DNA of 64,000 nucleotides. Source: Massilia aurea (lineage in GTDB: Bacteria; Pseudomonadota; Gammaproteobacteria; Burkholderiales; Burkholderiaceae_D). The stretch is taken from contig NZ_JACHBX010000004.1 in assembly GCF_014200505.1 (NCBI RefSeq), positions 1 through 64,000 of the forward strand. Direction: 5' to 3'. The notes below the pieces were generated by a model. The model was not told the origin of the DNA, did no database searches, and saw only the letters and a program-made list of their open reading frames with translations. Position numbers and translations under genes: made by a program. Below are positions 1 to 8,631 of the stretch, piece by piece; position 1 is the first letter of the stretch, and every line of letters begins with the position of its first letter.

Positions 1-72
1 TTGATAGGCTGGGTGTGGAAGTGCAGTAATGCATTAAGCTAACCAGTACTAATTGCCCGTACGGCTTGTCCC
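1..72 (+). rRNA. rrl: 23S ribosomal RNA, 3' end (partial)
   Basis: The first ~72 bases match the conserved 3' end of betaproteobacterial 23S rRNA, including the GATAGGCTGGGTGTGGAAG segment and the final AATTGCCCGTACGGCTTG. The gene starts before the window. The exact 3' end is uncertain by a few bases. A 5S gene follows about 155 bases later on the same strand, so this is the tail of an rRNA operon. Confidence 0.93.
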
Positions 73-173
73 TATAACCTTGGTAGTCCAGGGTTGCAAG
101 AGTTCAGCTGTTGTTGATACAAATACGACCCCAAATAAAAACTACTTCTTCCAGATTCAGAGTGTCACCTGAC

Positions 174-202
174 GTAGGGTGGACGGCTGTGCCGTCCACG
201 CG
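174..202 (+). repeat. 29-bp palindromic REP-like unit, copy 1 (in 23S-5S spacer)
   Basis: The unit begins GTAGGGTGGACGGC, has a 3-base loop and closes with GCCGTCCACGCG. The inner arms form a perfect GTGGACGGC/GCCGTCCAC hairpin. The same unit recurs at 14486-14514, 14593-14621, 53941-53969 and, in a variant with GTGGATGGG arms, 54012-54040. Here it lies inside the transcribed spacer of the rRNA operon, so it would fold in the precursor rRNA. Confidence 0.85.
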
Positions 203-227
203 TTCAAGCGACATTCGTACAAGTTAT

Positions 228-341
228 GCCTGATGACCATAGCAAGTCGGTCCCACCCCTTCCCATCCCGAACAGGACCGTGAAACGACTTTGCGCCGAT
301 GATAGTGCTGCAACCAGTGTGAAAGTAGGTTATCGTCAGGC
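228..341 (+). rRNA. rrf: 5S ribosomal RNA
   Basis: The sequence starts GCCTGATGACCATAGCAAG, contains the conserved CCCATCCCGAACAGG block and ends with TATCGTCAGGC, which pairs with the 5' end. The length of about 114 bases is normal for 5S rRNA. It lies downstream of the 23S gene and is followed at once by a strong intrinsic terminator. Confidence 0.95.
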
Positions 342-352
342 TAGTTATATAG

Positions 353-386
353 AAAAGCCCCACTCAGTGATCTGAGTGGGGCTTTT
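353..386 (+). terminator. Intrinsic terminator of the rRNA operon
   Basis: A near-perfect hairpin of AAAAGCCCCACTCAG and its complement with a 4-base loop, ending in a TTTT run, lies 11 bases after the 5S gene. Confidence 0.92.
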
Positions 387-515
387 CGCTATGGGCGATC
401 GATAGGTCGCTGCTCTCCAGGCAAAGCGGAACTTGACGACTCTGTTGCCCAACATCAGCATCGACCAGCCGGCTCTACGCCAACATTCTCCATCGACCAC
501 CACTGGAGAATCACC

Positions 516-800
516 ATGTCAGATCCCATCGAACAGGCCGCGTTGAACGCCAGACTCATGACGCCCATCGCCGCCATTGTAGACAAACAACGCGCCACGC
601 TCGCACCAATGCTGCACGGCGGCACGGGACAGGCCGCGCAAGCTGCCCTGCGCGACGATGAATGCGTGCGTAAGATAGCCACGTTCTGCTATCCATTGCT
701 GCCGGGCCTGGTACGCCTGGCCGTCAAGGAGCCGACCTTCGTAAGTTTCATCCTGAACAACCGCGAAAAAGTCCTCGCGCCCCTCACAAGGCCGGCGTAA
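516..800 (+). CDS. Small hypothetical protein
   Basis: This 94-residue protein is not recognised. The ATG is preceded by a GGAGA ribosome site at good spacing, which supports a real gene. The sequence is mostly helical in character, with a hydrophobic middle (CYPLLPGLVRLAV) that is too short and interrupted to be a sure membrane segment. There is no signal peptide and no known motif. It runs convergently into the MFS gene with about one base between the stop codons. A lone monocistronic gene just after the rRNA operon is likely, and its function is unknown. Confidence 0.6.
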   Translation: MSDPIEQAALNARLMTPIAAIVDKQRATLAPMLHGGTGQAAQAALRDDECVRKIATFCYPLLPGLVRLAVKEPTFVSFILNNREKVLAPLTRPA

Positions 801-801
801 C

Positions 802-2298
802 CTACTGCCCCGTCACCGTCACCGGTTCCACCGCCTTGGCCACGCCGCGGCTCTGGCTGATACTGTTGCCATCATCTCGGCGCAGGCGCCAGAACACCAG
901 GGAAGAGAACAGCGTCAGTATTGCCAGCGCCATGAACCCGTGGTGTATCGCCTGCGTCACCTGACCCCCATTGGTCTGGGACACATCACCAAGGAACCAG
1001 GCGGTCACGATCGATCCTGCCGCCAGGCCAAAGCTCATCGACAATTGCTGAAGCGAGCTCGAGATCGTGCTTGCCATGCTCGAGTCCGCCGGTTCGATGT
1101 CGGCGTACGCCAGCGTGTTCATGCTCGAAAACTGCAGCGAGTTGAAGAACCCCAGCATCAGGCTGATGCACACGATCATGATCAATGGCGAGCCGGCATC
1201 GACCAGCGTGAACATGGCGATGGTGACGCCAATCATGATCGTATTGGCCAGCAGCACCTGGCGATAACCGAAGCGTGCCAGCAGGCGCGGCGCGAACAGC
1301 TTCATTCCCATTGCCGCCAGCGCCGATGGCATCATCATGAGCCCCGACTGCCACGCCGGCATTCCCAGGCCCAGCTGGTACAGCAACGGCAGCAGGAACG
1401 GCAGGCCGCCAACGCCAAGACGGGTCACGAAGCCGCCCAGCACGGCAATGCGGAACGTACGCACCTTGAGCAGTGTCAGGCGCAGCAATGGAAACTTTGT
1501 GCGGCACGCATGCCAGGCATAGGCGCCGAGCAAACCGAGTGCCAGCAAGAACAGCAGACCGGCCGTGATGCCGTCAAGCGTGTGCTCGCCAAACACTTCC
1601 AGCACCCACGACAACAAGGCAGTGCCGCTGCTAAACAGCAGCAGGCCGGCCACATCAAGCGGGCGCCGCTGCTCCGCACGGTAATCAGGCATATGCCGCC
1701 ACACAAAGTACAGCGCGATCAGCCCCACTGGGACATTGACGAAGAAGATCACACGCCAGGTGGTCCAGTGCACGATCAGCCCGCCGATTGTCGGACCCAG
1801 CAATGGACCGATCAGCGCCGGGATGATGACGAAGTTCATCGCTCCCAGCAACTCGTTCTTGGGGAACGTACGCACGATCGACAGACGCCCGATCGGAATC
1901 ATCATCGCGCCGCCCAATCCCTGCAGCAGGCGCGCGCCCGTCATCATCCGCGCATCGACCGACAGCCCGCACAACACGGACGCAAAGGTGAAAATCGAAA
2001 TTGCGGTAAAAAACACGCGCCGCGTACCGAAGCGATCGGCCATCCAGCCACTGAGTGGAATACCGACAGCCAGGCCCAGGATATAGCTGGTGACGACCGA
2101 CTTGAGGCTCAGCGGTGTGACGCCAAGACTGGCGGCGATGCTGGGAATGGCGGTGTTGACGATGGTCGCGTCCAGCTGTTCCATGAACAGCGCGATGGCG
2201 ACGAGCCAGGGAAGGTAGCGTTTGAGGGTGGGCGAAGGAGTCAATCGGGCCTCGACAACAGCGCGCGGACTGCGCCGCGAAAGGCCCGATTGTGTCAC
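802..2298 (-). CDS. DHA2-family MFS drug efflux transporter (MdtD/HsrA-like)
   Basis: The protein is 498 residues with many hydrophobic segments, fitting the 14-helix DHA2 (EmrB/QacA) group of proton antiporters in the inner membrane. Visible signatures are LDATIVNTA in helix 1 (residues 42-50), motif A GWMADRFGTRR in the first cytoplasmic loop (84-94) and the antiporter motif C region GPLLGPTIGG (164-173). No membrane-fusion or outer-membrane partner gene is adjacent, so it probably works as a single-component pump like MdtD. The substrate cannot be told from sequence. The gene is monocistronic, its neighbour pagL lying 66 bp upstream on the same strand. Confidence 0.88.
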   Translation of the reverse strand: MTQSGLSRRSPRAVVEARLTPSPTLKRYLPWLVAIALFMEQLDATIVNTAIPSIAASLGVTPLSLKSVVTSYILGLAVGIPLSGWMADRFGTRRVFFTAISIFTFASVLCGLSVDARMMTGARLLQGLGGAMMIPIGRLSIVRTFPKNELLGAMNFVIIPALIGPLLGPTIGGLIVHWTTWRVIFFVNVPVGLIALYFVWRHMPDYRAEQRRPLDVAGLLLFSSGTALLSWVLEVFGEHTLDGITAGLLFLLALGLLGAYAWHACRTKFPLLRLTLLKVRTFRIAVLGGFVTRLGVGGLPFLLPLLYQLGLGMPAWQSGLMMMPSALAAMGMKLFAPRLLARFGYRQVLLANTIMIGVTIAMFTLVDAGSPLIMIVCISLMLGFFNSLQFSSMNTLAYADIEPADSSMASTISSSLQQLSMSFGLAAGSIVTAWFLGDVSQTNGGQVTQAIHHGFMALAILTLFSSLVFWRLRRDDGNSISQSRGVAKAVEPVTVTGQ

Positions 2299-2364
2299 GA
2301 AATGCTATTTACCCGCGCCGTGTACCCGCAGCGGGGGCGGGTGTCACGCGGGTAACAAAACCCA

Positions 2365-2928
2365 TCAGAAGCGGTAGGCTGCCTTGGCGACAATCCAGTT
2401 AGCGCCGGCGTTCGGGCTCTTGATGCTGCCGTTCGAGTAGTGCTGGTACTTCAGGCCAAAGTCCCACTTGGCGGTGGTGTAGCCCACGCCGAGATGGTCA
2501 CCAAACTGGAACGCGGTCGACAGTTCCTTGTCTTCATTCTTGTACAGCGTCGACAGCAGGTTCAAGCCGATACCGATTTCGCCATACAGGCCCAGCTTGT
2601 TATCGTTCTGGTAGCGGAACACTGGGGTAAAGCCCAGCACGCCGATGTTCTTGTTGCGACCAGGAACGTTCTCGTACGAATTCAGGCGCCACAGGGCCAG
2701 GTTCGTTTCAAAGTAACCCGACAGATGGCGGCCATTGCCGGCGAACCATTGCTTGTCCCAGTCCGACTGGATCGCGACACGGCCCATGCGCTGCTGCGGG
2801 TTGGTACCGTATTCGAACGACACGGAATCGATATAGCCGTTGCCCACGGTGGACTGGGCGAACGCGGCAGGCGCGCACAGCGCGGCGCTGGCCAGCGCCA
2901 GCATGCTGATTTTTTTGAGAGTGAACAT
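2365..2928 (-). CDS. pagL: Lipid A 3-O-deacylase (PagL-like acyloxyacyl hydrolase)
   Basis: The protein has 187 residues, with a signal peptide ending near AFA-QS (residue 24/25) and a C-terminal aromatic residue (AYRF), as expected for an outer-membrane beta-barrel. The catalytic region YQHYSNGSIKSPN carries the His163/Ser165 pair typical of PagL. The family motif is usually HxSNA/HxSNG followed by N and a downstream acid. PagL removes the 3-position acyl chain from lipid A, which alters LPS and reduces recognition by host or phage. The length is close to that of other PagL proteins. The substrate assignment is by family. Confidence 0.82.
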   Translation of the reverse strand: MFTLKKISMLALASAALCAPAAFAQSTVGNGYIDSVSFEYGTNPQQRMGRVAIQSDWDKQWFAGNGRHLSGYFETNLALWRLNSYENVPGRNKNIGVLGFTPVFRYQNDNKLGLYGEIGIGLNLLSTLYKNEDKELSTAFQFGDHLGVGYTTAKWDFGLKYQHYSNGSIKSPNAGANWIVAKAAYRF

Positions 2929-3068
2929 GGTCTACCTGGAAAGGGTGGGGGATGACATTTTGGAATAATGCGGTATTGTACTAGCGAGAACAATAGCGTG
3001 CTGGCAGCCACGCAAGCGGGCGGCGCAGGTATCATAGGCGCCCGCCGCAACAATATCGATCAATCACC

Positions 3069-3770
3069 ATGGCCGAACCAACCATCACTCCGCTGTATCC
3101 GTTGACCGCCCCGATGCAGCGCCAACCCGAATCCGTCGTGCTGCCGCACGATCCGGTCGGCGAGCACATTGCCACGCACCTGGGCGCCCCCGCGATGTTC
3201 TTCCACGAGACCGATGGCGGCGCCGTCCAGGTCGACATCCACGTGATCGGACCAACCGCCGACTTCCCTTACGTGCGCCTGGTGACCTCGGGGATGAGCA
3301 AGCGTCCGATGACGACGCCGGAAGGCGCGCCGCCGTTCGCCGAGCTGATCATGACCCTGCCGGCCAACTGGCAGCTCGACGAAGCGGCGATCAAGGAAGA
3401 ACGCTGGTACTGGCCGGTGGCCCTGATGCGTCACCTGGCGCACTATCCGCACAACCAGGGTACCTGGATTGGCCTGGGCCATGCGCTGCCCAACGGCGCA
3501 CCGCCCAAGCCCTACGTCGAGGGCGTGGGCTTTTGCGGCGCCATCCTGCTGCCGCCAGTGTCGGCGCCAGAACCGTTCCACTCGGTGACGGTTGAAGGCA
3601 AGGACATTTACTTCCACTGCGTCGTGCCGCTGTTCAAGGAAGAACTGGATCTGGCGCGGCACCAGGGTTTTGCCGCCCTGATCGACAAGTTCAACGACAA
3701 GGACGTGACCGATGTCGTCGATCCGGCGCGCAAGAATACGGTCAAGAAAAAATTCCTCGGCCTGTTCTAG
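3069..3770 (+). CDS. Suppressor-of-fused (SUFU) domain protein
   Basis: A 233-residue cytoplasmic protein without signal peptide or membrane segments. The central part has the look of the bacterial SUFU domain: TDGGAVQVDIHVIGPTADFPYVRLVTSGMS at the start, then AELIMTLPANW, then a WPVALMRHLAHYPH block. In bacteria this domain is found alone or in immunity proteins of toxin systems, and its biochemical role is unknown. No toxin gene is adjacent here, so this is probably a stand-alone housekeeping type. The start ATG at 3069 fits the domain boundary. The convergent M20 gene ends 45 bp downstream, separated by a GC-rich hairpin (3787-3803). Confidence 0.75.
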   Translation: MAEPTITPLYPLTAPMQRQPESVVLPHDPVGEHIATHLGAPAMFFHETDGGAVQVDIHVIGPTADFPYVRLVTSGMSKRPMTTPEGAPPFAELIMTLPANWQLDEAAIKEERWYWPVALMRHLAHYPHNQGTWIGLGHALPNGAPPKPYVEGVGFCGAILLPPVSAPEPFHSVTVEGKDIYFHCVVPLFKEELDLARHQGFAALIDKFNDKDVTDVVDPARKNTVKKKFLGLF

Positions 3771-3815
3771 GCACCGTCAGGCAGGACCGGGCACGATGCC
3801 CGGCCCGCCACCTTG

Positions 3816-5009
3816 TCAGGCAACCGGCAGACTCGTCTCCGCCAGGCGTACCCAATAGCTCGCGCCAATTGGCAGCAGGTTGTCGTTGAAGTCATAACTG
3901 GCATTGTGCAGCTGGCATGGTCCAAGACCGTGGCCACCCGTGCGATGGTCGCCGTCGCCATTGCCCAGGAAGACATAGCAGCCCGGCTTGGCCTGCAGCA
4001 TGAAGGCGAAATCTTCGGCGCCCATGGTTGGTTCGACATTCACATTGACTGCGTCCGGGCCCACCACCGCGCGCATTGCCTCGATCGCAAACGCGGTCTG
4101 CTCGGTGTGGTTCACCAGCGGCGGATACTTGCGCTTGAAGCCAAAGTCGACCGTCGCGCCAAAGCCGGCAGCAATCCCGTCGGCCATTTCCTGCATGCGG
4201 CGTTCGATCAGGTCGAGCACGTCGGTCGTGAACGTGCGCACCGTGCCAACCAGTTGCGCTTCATCCGGAATGATGTTGGTGGCGCTGCCTGCGTGGATCT
4301 GGGTAATCGACAACACTGCCGTGAGCAGCGGGTTCTTTTCACGCGAGATGATCGTTTGCCACGCCTGCGCGATCTGCACCGCCACCATGATCGGATCGAT
4401 GCCGCGGTGCGGCTGCGCCGCGTGGGCGCCCTTGCCGCGTACGGTCACGCGAAACTCGTTACTCGACGCCATCATCGGCCCGTCGACCACGGCAAACGTG
4501 CCTTCGGCGATGCCTGGCCAGTTGTGCATGCCGTACACAGCGTCCATCGGGAAGCGCTCGAACAGGCCATCCTCGATCATGCGCTGCCCGCCGCCGCCGC
4601 CTTCTTCGGCCGGCTGGAAAATCAGGTACACGGTGCCATCGAAATTGCGGTGCTGCGCCAGATAGTGCGCGGCGCCGAGCAGCATCGCCGTGTGGCCGTC
4701 GTGGCCACAGGCGTGCATCTTGCCCGCATTGGTCGACGCATGGGCGAAGCCATTGATTTCCTGCATGGGCAGCGCGTCCATGTCGGCGCGCAGGCCGATC
4801 GCGCGCTCGGACGTACCGTTCTTGATGATGCCGACGACGCCCGTCACGCCCAGGCCGCGCACGACGGGAATGCCCCACGCTTCGAGCCGGTCGGCCACGA
4901 TCTGCGCGGTACGGTGTTCTTCGTAGCCCAATTCGGGATGCGCGTGCAGGTCGCGCCGGATTGCCTGGATTTCGGCGAGTGACGCCAGGATAGGTTCAAC
5001 CAGTTTCAT
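3816..5009 (-). CDS. M20-family amidohydrolase (hippurate hydrolase-like)
   Basis: The 397-residue protein matches the M20D metallo-amidohydrolases that hydrolyse N-acyl amino acids such as hippurate or N-acetyl amino acids. Metal-binding motifs are GLRADMDALPM (72-82), CGHDGHTAML (101-110) and QPAEEGGGG (132-140), followed by a dimerisation domain and a C-terminal GAEDFAFM block. There is no signal peptide, so it is cytoplasmic. It is divergent from the molybdopterin oxidoreductase gene across a 244-bp intergenic region that must hold both promoters. The exact substrate is unknown. Confidence 0.88.
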   Translation of the reverse strand: MKLVEPILASLAEIQAIRRDLHAHPELGYEEHRTAQIVADRLEAWGIPVVRGLGVTGVVGIIKNGTSERAIGLRADMDALPMQEINGFAHASTNAGKMHACGHDGHTAMLLGAAHYLAQHRNFDGTVYLIFQPAEEGGGGGQRMIEDGLFERFPMDAVYGMHNWPGIAEGTFAVVDGPMMASSNEFRVTVRGKGAHAAQPHRGIDPIMVAVQIAQAWQTIISREKNPLLTAVLSITQIHAGSATNIIPDEAQLVGTVRTFTTDVLDLIERRMQEMADGIAAGFGATVDFGFKRKYPPLVNHTEQTAFAIEAMRAVVGPDAVNVNVEPTMGAEDFAFMLQAKPGCYVFLGNGDGDHRTGGHGLGPCQLHNASYDFNDNLLPIGASYWVRLAETSLPVA

Positions 5010-5253
5010 GATGTTCTCCGCGATGGGGACCTCGGTGACGCTGCCGCGCGCTGCAGCGCGTCAGGCGCTGCGCGTAGGGGTTTGCTGGAGGCCCCTCGGT
5101 TGTCTTGCCACCCTTGCATGGCATGGTTTTAACTATTGTAGCGTGCCTTAAACAGACTTGTCAGGGGAGGTCACGAACCCCGTCCGAATCGTATAAAGTA
5201 TTGGTTTAGCGCAGTTTTTTCAGTGCAGCCTGCATTCAAGCCCAAATAACAAT

Positions 5254-7356
5254 ATGACCACCACCACCGTCCGTGCGACCTGTCCCCACGATTGCCCCGA
5301 TACCTGCGCGCTGCTCGTCAAAGTCGAGAACGGCGTTGCCACTGAGGTCAAGGGCGACCCGGACCATCCCACCACGGCTGGCGTACTGTGCACCAAAGTG
5401 TCGCGCTACATCGAGCGCACCTACCACCCGGATCGCGTGCTGTATCCGATGCGGCGCGTTGGCCGCAAGGGCGAAGGCAAGTTCGAGCACATCACGTGGG
5501 ACGCCGCCCTGGACGAGATCGCCACGCGCCTGACCGGCATCGCCGCGCGCGACCCCGAGGCGATCCTGCCATACAGCTATTGCGGCACGATGGGCCTGGT
5601 GCAGGGCGAATCGATGTCGCTGCGCTTTTTCAATCAACTGGGCGCGTCGCTGCTCGACCGCACCATCTGCGCCACGGCCGGCGCGACCGGCTACCGGTAT
5701 TCCATCGGCAGTTCGATCGGCACCGACCTCGAACAGTTCCAGAACGCCAAATTGATCCTGATCTGGGGCGGGAATCCGATCGCATCGAACCTGCATTTCT
5801 GGATGCGCGCGCAAGAAGCCAAGCGCAATGGCGCTACCTTGATTGCCATCGATCCGTATCGCTCGCTCACTGCAGAAAAATGCCATCAACACATTGCGCT
5901 GCTGCCCGGCACGGATGCCGCGCTGGCCCTGGGCATGATGCATGTACTGATCAAGGAAGACCTGCTCGATCACGCCTACATCGACAAGCACACACTGGGT
6001 TTCGAGCCACTCAAGGCGCGCGCCCTCGAATGGCCACCGGAACGCACGGCCGAAATCTGCGGCATCACCGTCGATGAAGTGGTGAACCTGGCGCGCCTGT
6101 ATGGCCAGACCGCGAAGAACGGCGAAGCGGCCGCGATCCGCGTCAACTACGGCATCCAGCGCGTGCGCGGCGGCGGCATGGCCGTGCGCAATATCGCCTG
6201 CCTGCCGGCCCTGGTGGGCGCCTGGCGCCTGCCCGCAGGCGGCATCCAGCTATCGAGCTCGGCCTCGTTCCCGACCAACCGCCCGGCGCTGCAGCGCCCG
6301 GATCTGCTGGCCGGCCGCACGCCGCGCACGATCAACATGACCACGATCGGCGACGACCTGCTGCGCGAGAGCGCGCCCGATTTCGGCCCGAAGATCGAGG
6401 CCGTGATTGTCTACAACGCCAACCCGCTGGCCATTGCGCCCGATTCGCGCAAGGTGCAGCAGGGCTTCGAGCGCGAAGACCTGTTCACCGTGGTGCTCGA
6501 GCACTTCCATACCGACAGCGCCGACTACGCCGATATCCTGCTGCCGGCCACCACCCAGCTCGAACACGTCGATGCGCACCTGGCCTACGGCCACCTGTAC
6601 ATGATGGCCAATAACGCCGCCGTCGAACCGGTGGGTGAATCCAAGCCGAATACCGAATTCTTCCGCCTGCTGGCAGCGCGCATGGGCTTTACCGATCCGT
6701 GCTTCCGCGAGAGCGACGACGCCATCGCCGCCCAGGCCTTCAACAGCAAGGATACGCGGGCGGTGCACTTCGATTGGGAGTCGCTCAAGCGCACCGGCTG
6801 GAGCAAGCTCAACATGCCGGACGCGCCGTTTGCCGACGGCGGCTTCACGACGCCATCGGGCAAGTGCGAGTTCTTTTCCGAGAGCATGCTGGCCGACGGC
6901 CTCGATCCGGTGCCCACGTACATCCCGCCGTACGAGTCGGTCGCATCGAACCCCGAGCTGGCAAAAACCTATCCGCTGGCCATGATTTCTCCGCCGGCAC
7001 GGAACTTCCTCAACTCAACGTTTGTCAATGTACAGAGCCTGCGCGCAACTGAGGGCGAACCGCACCTCGACATCCACCCGCTTGACGCCGCCGCACGCGG
7101 CATCGCGCACGGTGACATGGCGCGCATTTATAACGACCGCGGTTCGTTCCTCGCCCGTGCACGCGTGACCGACAAGGCGCGCGCTGGATTAGTGGTGGGC
7201 TTGTCGATCTGGTGGAAGAAACTGGCCACTGATGGCAAGAACGCCAATGAAGTTACCAGCCAGCGTTTGACCGACATGGGCCGGGCGCCCACTTTCTACG
7301 ACACCCTGGTGCAGGTTGAAAAAGCTGCGCCCCCCACACGAGATGACGCCCTCTAG
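5254..7356 (+). CDS. Molybdopterin oxidoreductase with N-terminal 4Fe-4S motif
   Basis: A 700-residue protein of the DMSO-reductase superfamily. Four cysteines (C10, C14, C18, C46; pattern CPHDCPDTC...GVLC) form the N-terminal iron-sulfur site. The molybdopterin-binding core follows, with ILIWGGNPIASNLHFW and PYRSLTAEKC. The C-terminal molydopterin dinucleotide-binding domain begins near residue 570. No Tat signal is visible at the N terminus, so it acts in the cytoplasm. No electron-transfer subunit is adjacent. It may be a stand-alone formate-dehydrogenase or thiosulfate-reductase-like enzyme, and the physiological substrate is not deducible. Its 3' end overlaps the following lipoprotein gene. 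Confidence 0.87.
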   Translation: MTTTTVRATCPHDCPDTCALLVKVENGVATEVKGDPDHPTTAGVLCTKVSRYIERTYHPDRVLYPMRRVGRKGEGKFEHITWDAALDEIATRLTGIAARDPEAILPYSYCGTMGLVQGESMSLRFFNQLGASLLDRTICATAGATGYRYSIGSSIGTDLEQFQNAKLILIWGGNPIASNLHFWMRAQEAKRNGATLIAIDPYRSLTAEKCHQHIALLPGTDAALALGMMHVLIKEDLLDHAYIDKHTLGFEPLKARALEWPPERTAEICGITVDEVVNLARLYGQTAKNGEAAAIRVNYGIQRVRGGGMAVRNIACLPALVGAWRLPAGGIQLSSSASFPTNRPALQRPDLLAGRTPRTINMTTIGDDLLRESAPDFGPKIEAVIVYNANPLAIAPDSRKVQQGFEREDLFTVVLEHFHTDSADYADILLPATTQLEHVDAHLAYGHLYMMANNAAVEPVGESKPNTEFFRLLAARMGFTDPCFRESDDAIAAQAFNSKDTRAVHFDWESLKRTGWSKLNMPDAPFADGGFTTPSGKCEFFSESMLADGLDPVPTYIPPYESVASNPELAKTYPLAMISPPARNFLNSTFVNVQSLRATEGEPHLDIHPLDAAARGIAHGDMARIYNDRGSFLARARVTDKARAGLVVGLSIWWKKLATDGKNANEVTSQRLTDMGRAPTFYDTLVQVEKAAPPTRDDAL

Positions 7357-8458
7357 ATTCTCACTGGCCTTCCGGCCGCTCATGGCCGCGGCAGCTGCGG
7401 CCCTGATGTTGACAAGCTGCTCATCGCTCTCGTACTACACCCAGGCCGCGCAAGGCCAGCTGCAACTGCTGTCTGATGCGCGCCCGATCGACGACTGGAT
7501 CGCCGACACCGGCACCAGCGTCAAATTGCGGCACCGGCTCGAGGCGGCGCGCCAGATCCGCCGCTTTGCCATCCAGGAAATGCAGCTGCCCGATAACGGC
7601 AGCTACACCAATTACACGAGCCTCAAACGCCCCTACGTGCTGTGGAACGTGGTGGCCACGCCCGAACTGTCGCTCAAACCCATCCAGTGGTGCTTCCCGG
7701 TGGCCGGGTGCGTCAACTACCGCGGCTACTACAGCAAGACCGACGCCCAGGCCTATGCCCGGCAACTGCGCGCAGAAGGCCACGACGTGGAAGTGGGTGG
7801 CGTCAGCGCCTATTCGACGCTCGGCTGGTTCAGCGACCCGCTGGTATCGACCTTCATCAATTACCCGGACGCCGAACTGGCGCGCCTGATCTTCCATGAA
7901 CTCGCGCACCAGGTCGTCTACGTCGCGGGCGACTCGCAATTCAATGAATCGTTCGCCAGTGCCGTGGAGCAGGCCGGTGTGGAAGCCTGGCTCGAACGCT
8001 TCGGCAACCCGGCCATGAGCGCAGCCTACGACCGCTACAAGGCGCGCAAGCGCGACTTCCTGGCGCTGCTGCTGCGTTATCGCGGCGAGCTCGAGCGCAC
8101 CTACAAGAGCATGGAACCGGACGCCACCAAGCGCGCCACCAAGGGCCGCCTGTTCATCGCGCTGCAGAACGACTACCAGGTGCTCAAGGCAAACTGGGGC
8201 GGTTACGCCGGCTATGACCGCTTCTTTGCCGAGCCGCTGTCCAATGCCCATCTTGCCTCAGTGGCGACCTACAATGATCTGGTGCCGGCGTTTCGCGCCC
8301 TGCTGCGCCGCGAGAAAACGTGGACGGGTTTCTACAAGGCCGTCAACCGGCTCGCCGCCCTCGACAAGAAAGAGCGTACCCGCGTGTTGACGGGGCTGGC
8401 TGCGACGGGTTCAGCGGGCCTGCAGGTGGTGCAGCGCACCATGAGCGCTCTGCCGTAG
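7343..8458 (+). CDS. Lipoprotein zinc aminopeptidase (PF10023-type)
   Basis: The preferred start at 7343 gives 371 residues and a lipoprotein signal with lipobox LTSC (Cys26). An in-frame ATG at 7316 would add nine charged residues before the signal. The start overlaps the preceding oxidoreductase gene by 14 bp, suggesting translational coupling. The zinc protease motif HELAH is at residues 185-189, followed by NESFASAVEQAG, as in the predicted aminopeptidase family PF10023. It would be anchored in the envelope and face the periplasm. The functional link to the upstream molybdoenzyme is unknown. Confidence 0.82.
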   Translation: MTPSRFSLAFRPLMAAAAAALMLTSCSSLSYYTQAAQGQLQLLSDARPIDDWIADTGTSVKLRHRLEAARQIRRFAIQEMQLPDNGSYTNYTSLKRPYVLWNVVATPELSLKPIQWCFPVAGCVNYRGYYSKTDAQAYARQLRAEGHDVEVGGVSAYSTLGWFSDPLVSTFINYPDAELARLIFHELAHQVVYVAGDSQFNESFASAVEQAGVEAWLERFGNPAMSAAYDRYKARKRDFLALLLRYRGELERTYKSMEPDATKRATKGRLFIALQNDYQVLKANWGGYAGYDRFFAEPLSNAHLASVATYNDLVPAFRALLRREKTWTGFYKAVNRLAALDKKERTRVLTGLAATGSAGLQVVQRTMSALP

Positions 8459-8631
8459 AGGGCCGGTTCCAATCGGCGTAAAAGCGCTTGCGCACAAGGG
8501 CGCTGCCCGATAGCATCACAACCAGCGATAGCAAAGGCATAAGCTTCGTGCGCACGCGAGCCGGCAACATAGCACGGCCGTCGACAAGAACGATCATGAT
8601 CTTGCAAAAGATCCCGAGACAGAGGCAACCC

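Noticed and set aside
940-2355. Long plus-strand open frame opposite the MFS transporter
   Set aside because: Composition is that of a mirror frame (His/Gln/Arg-rich), it has no ribosome site, and it covers a membrane transporter with intact motifs on the other strand.
3787-3803. CCGGGCA/TGCCCGG hairpin between the SUFU and M20 genes
   Set aside because: Perfect but short stem without a T-tract on either strand; could be a weak terminator only.
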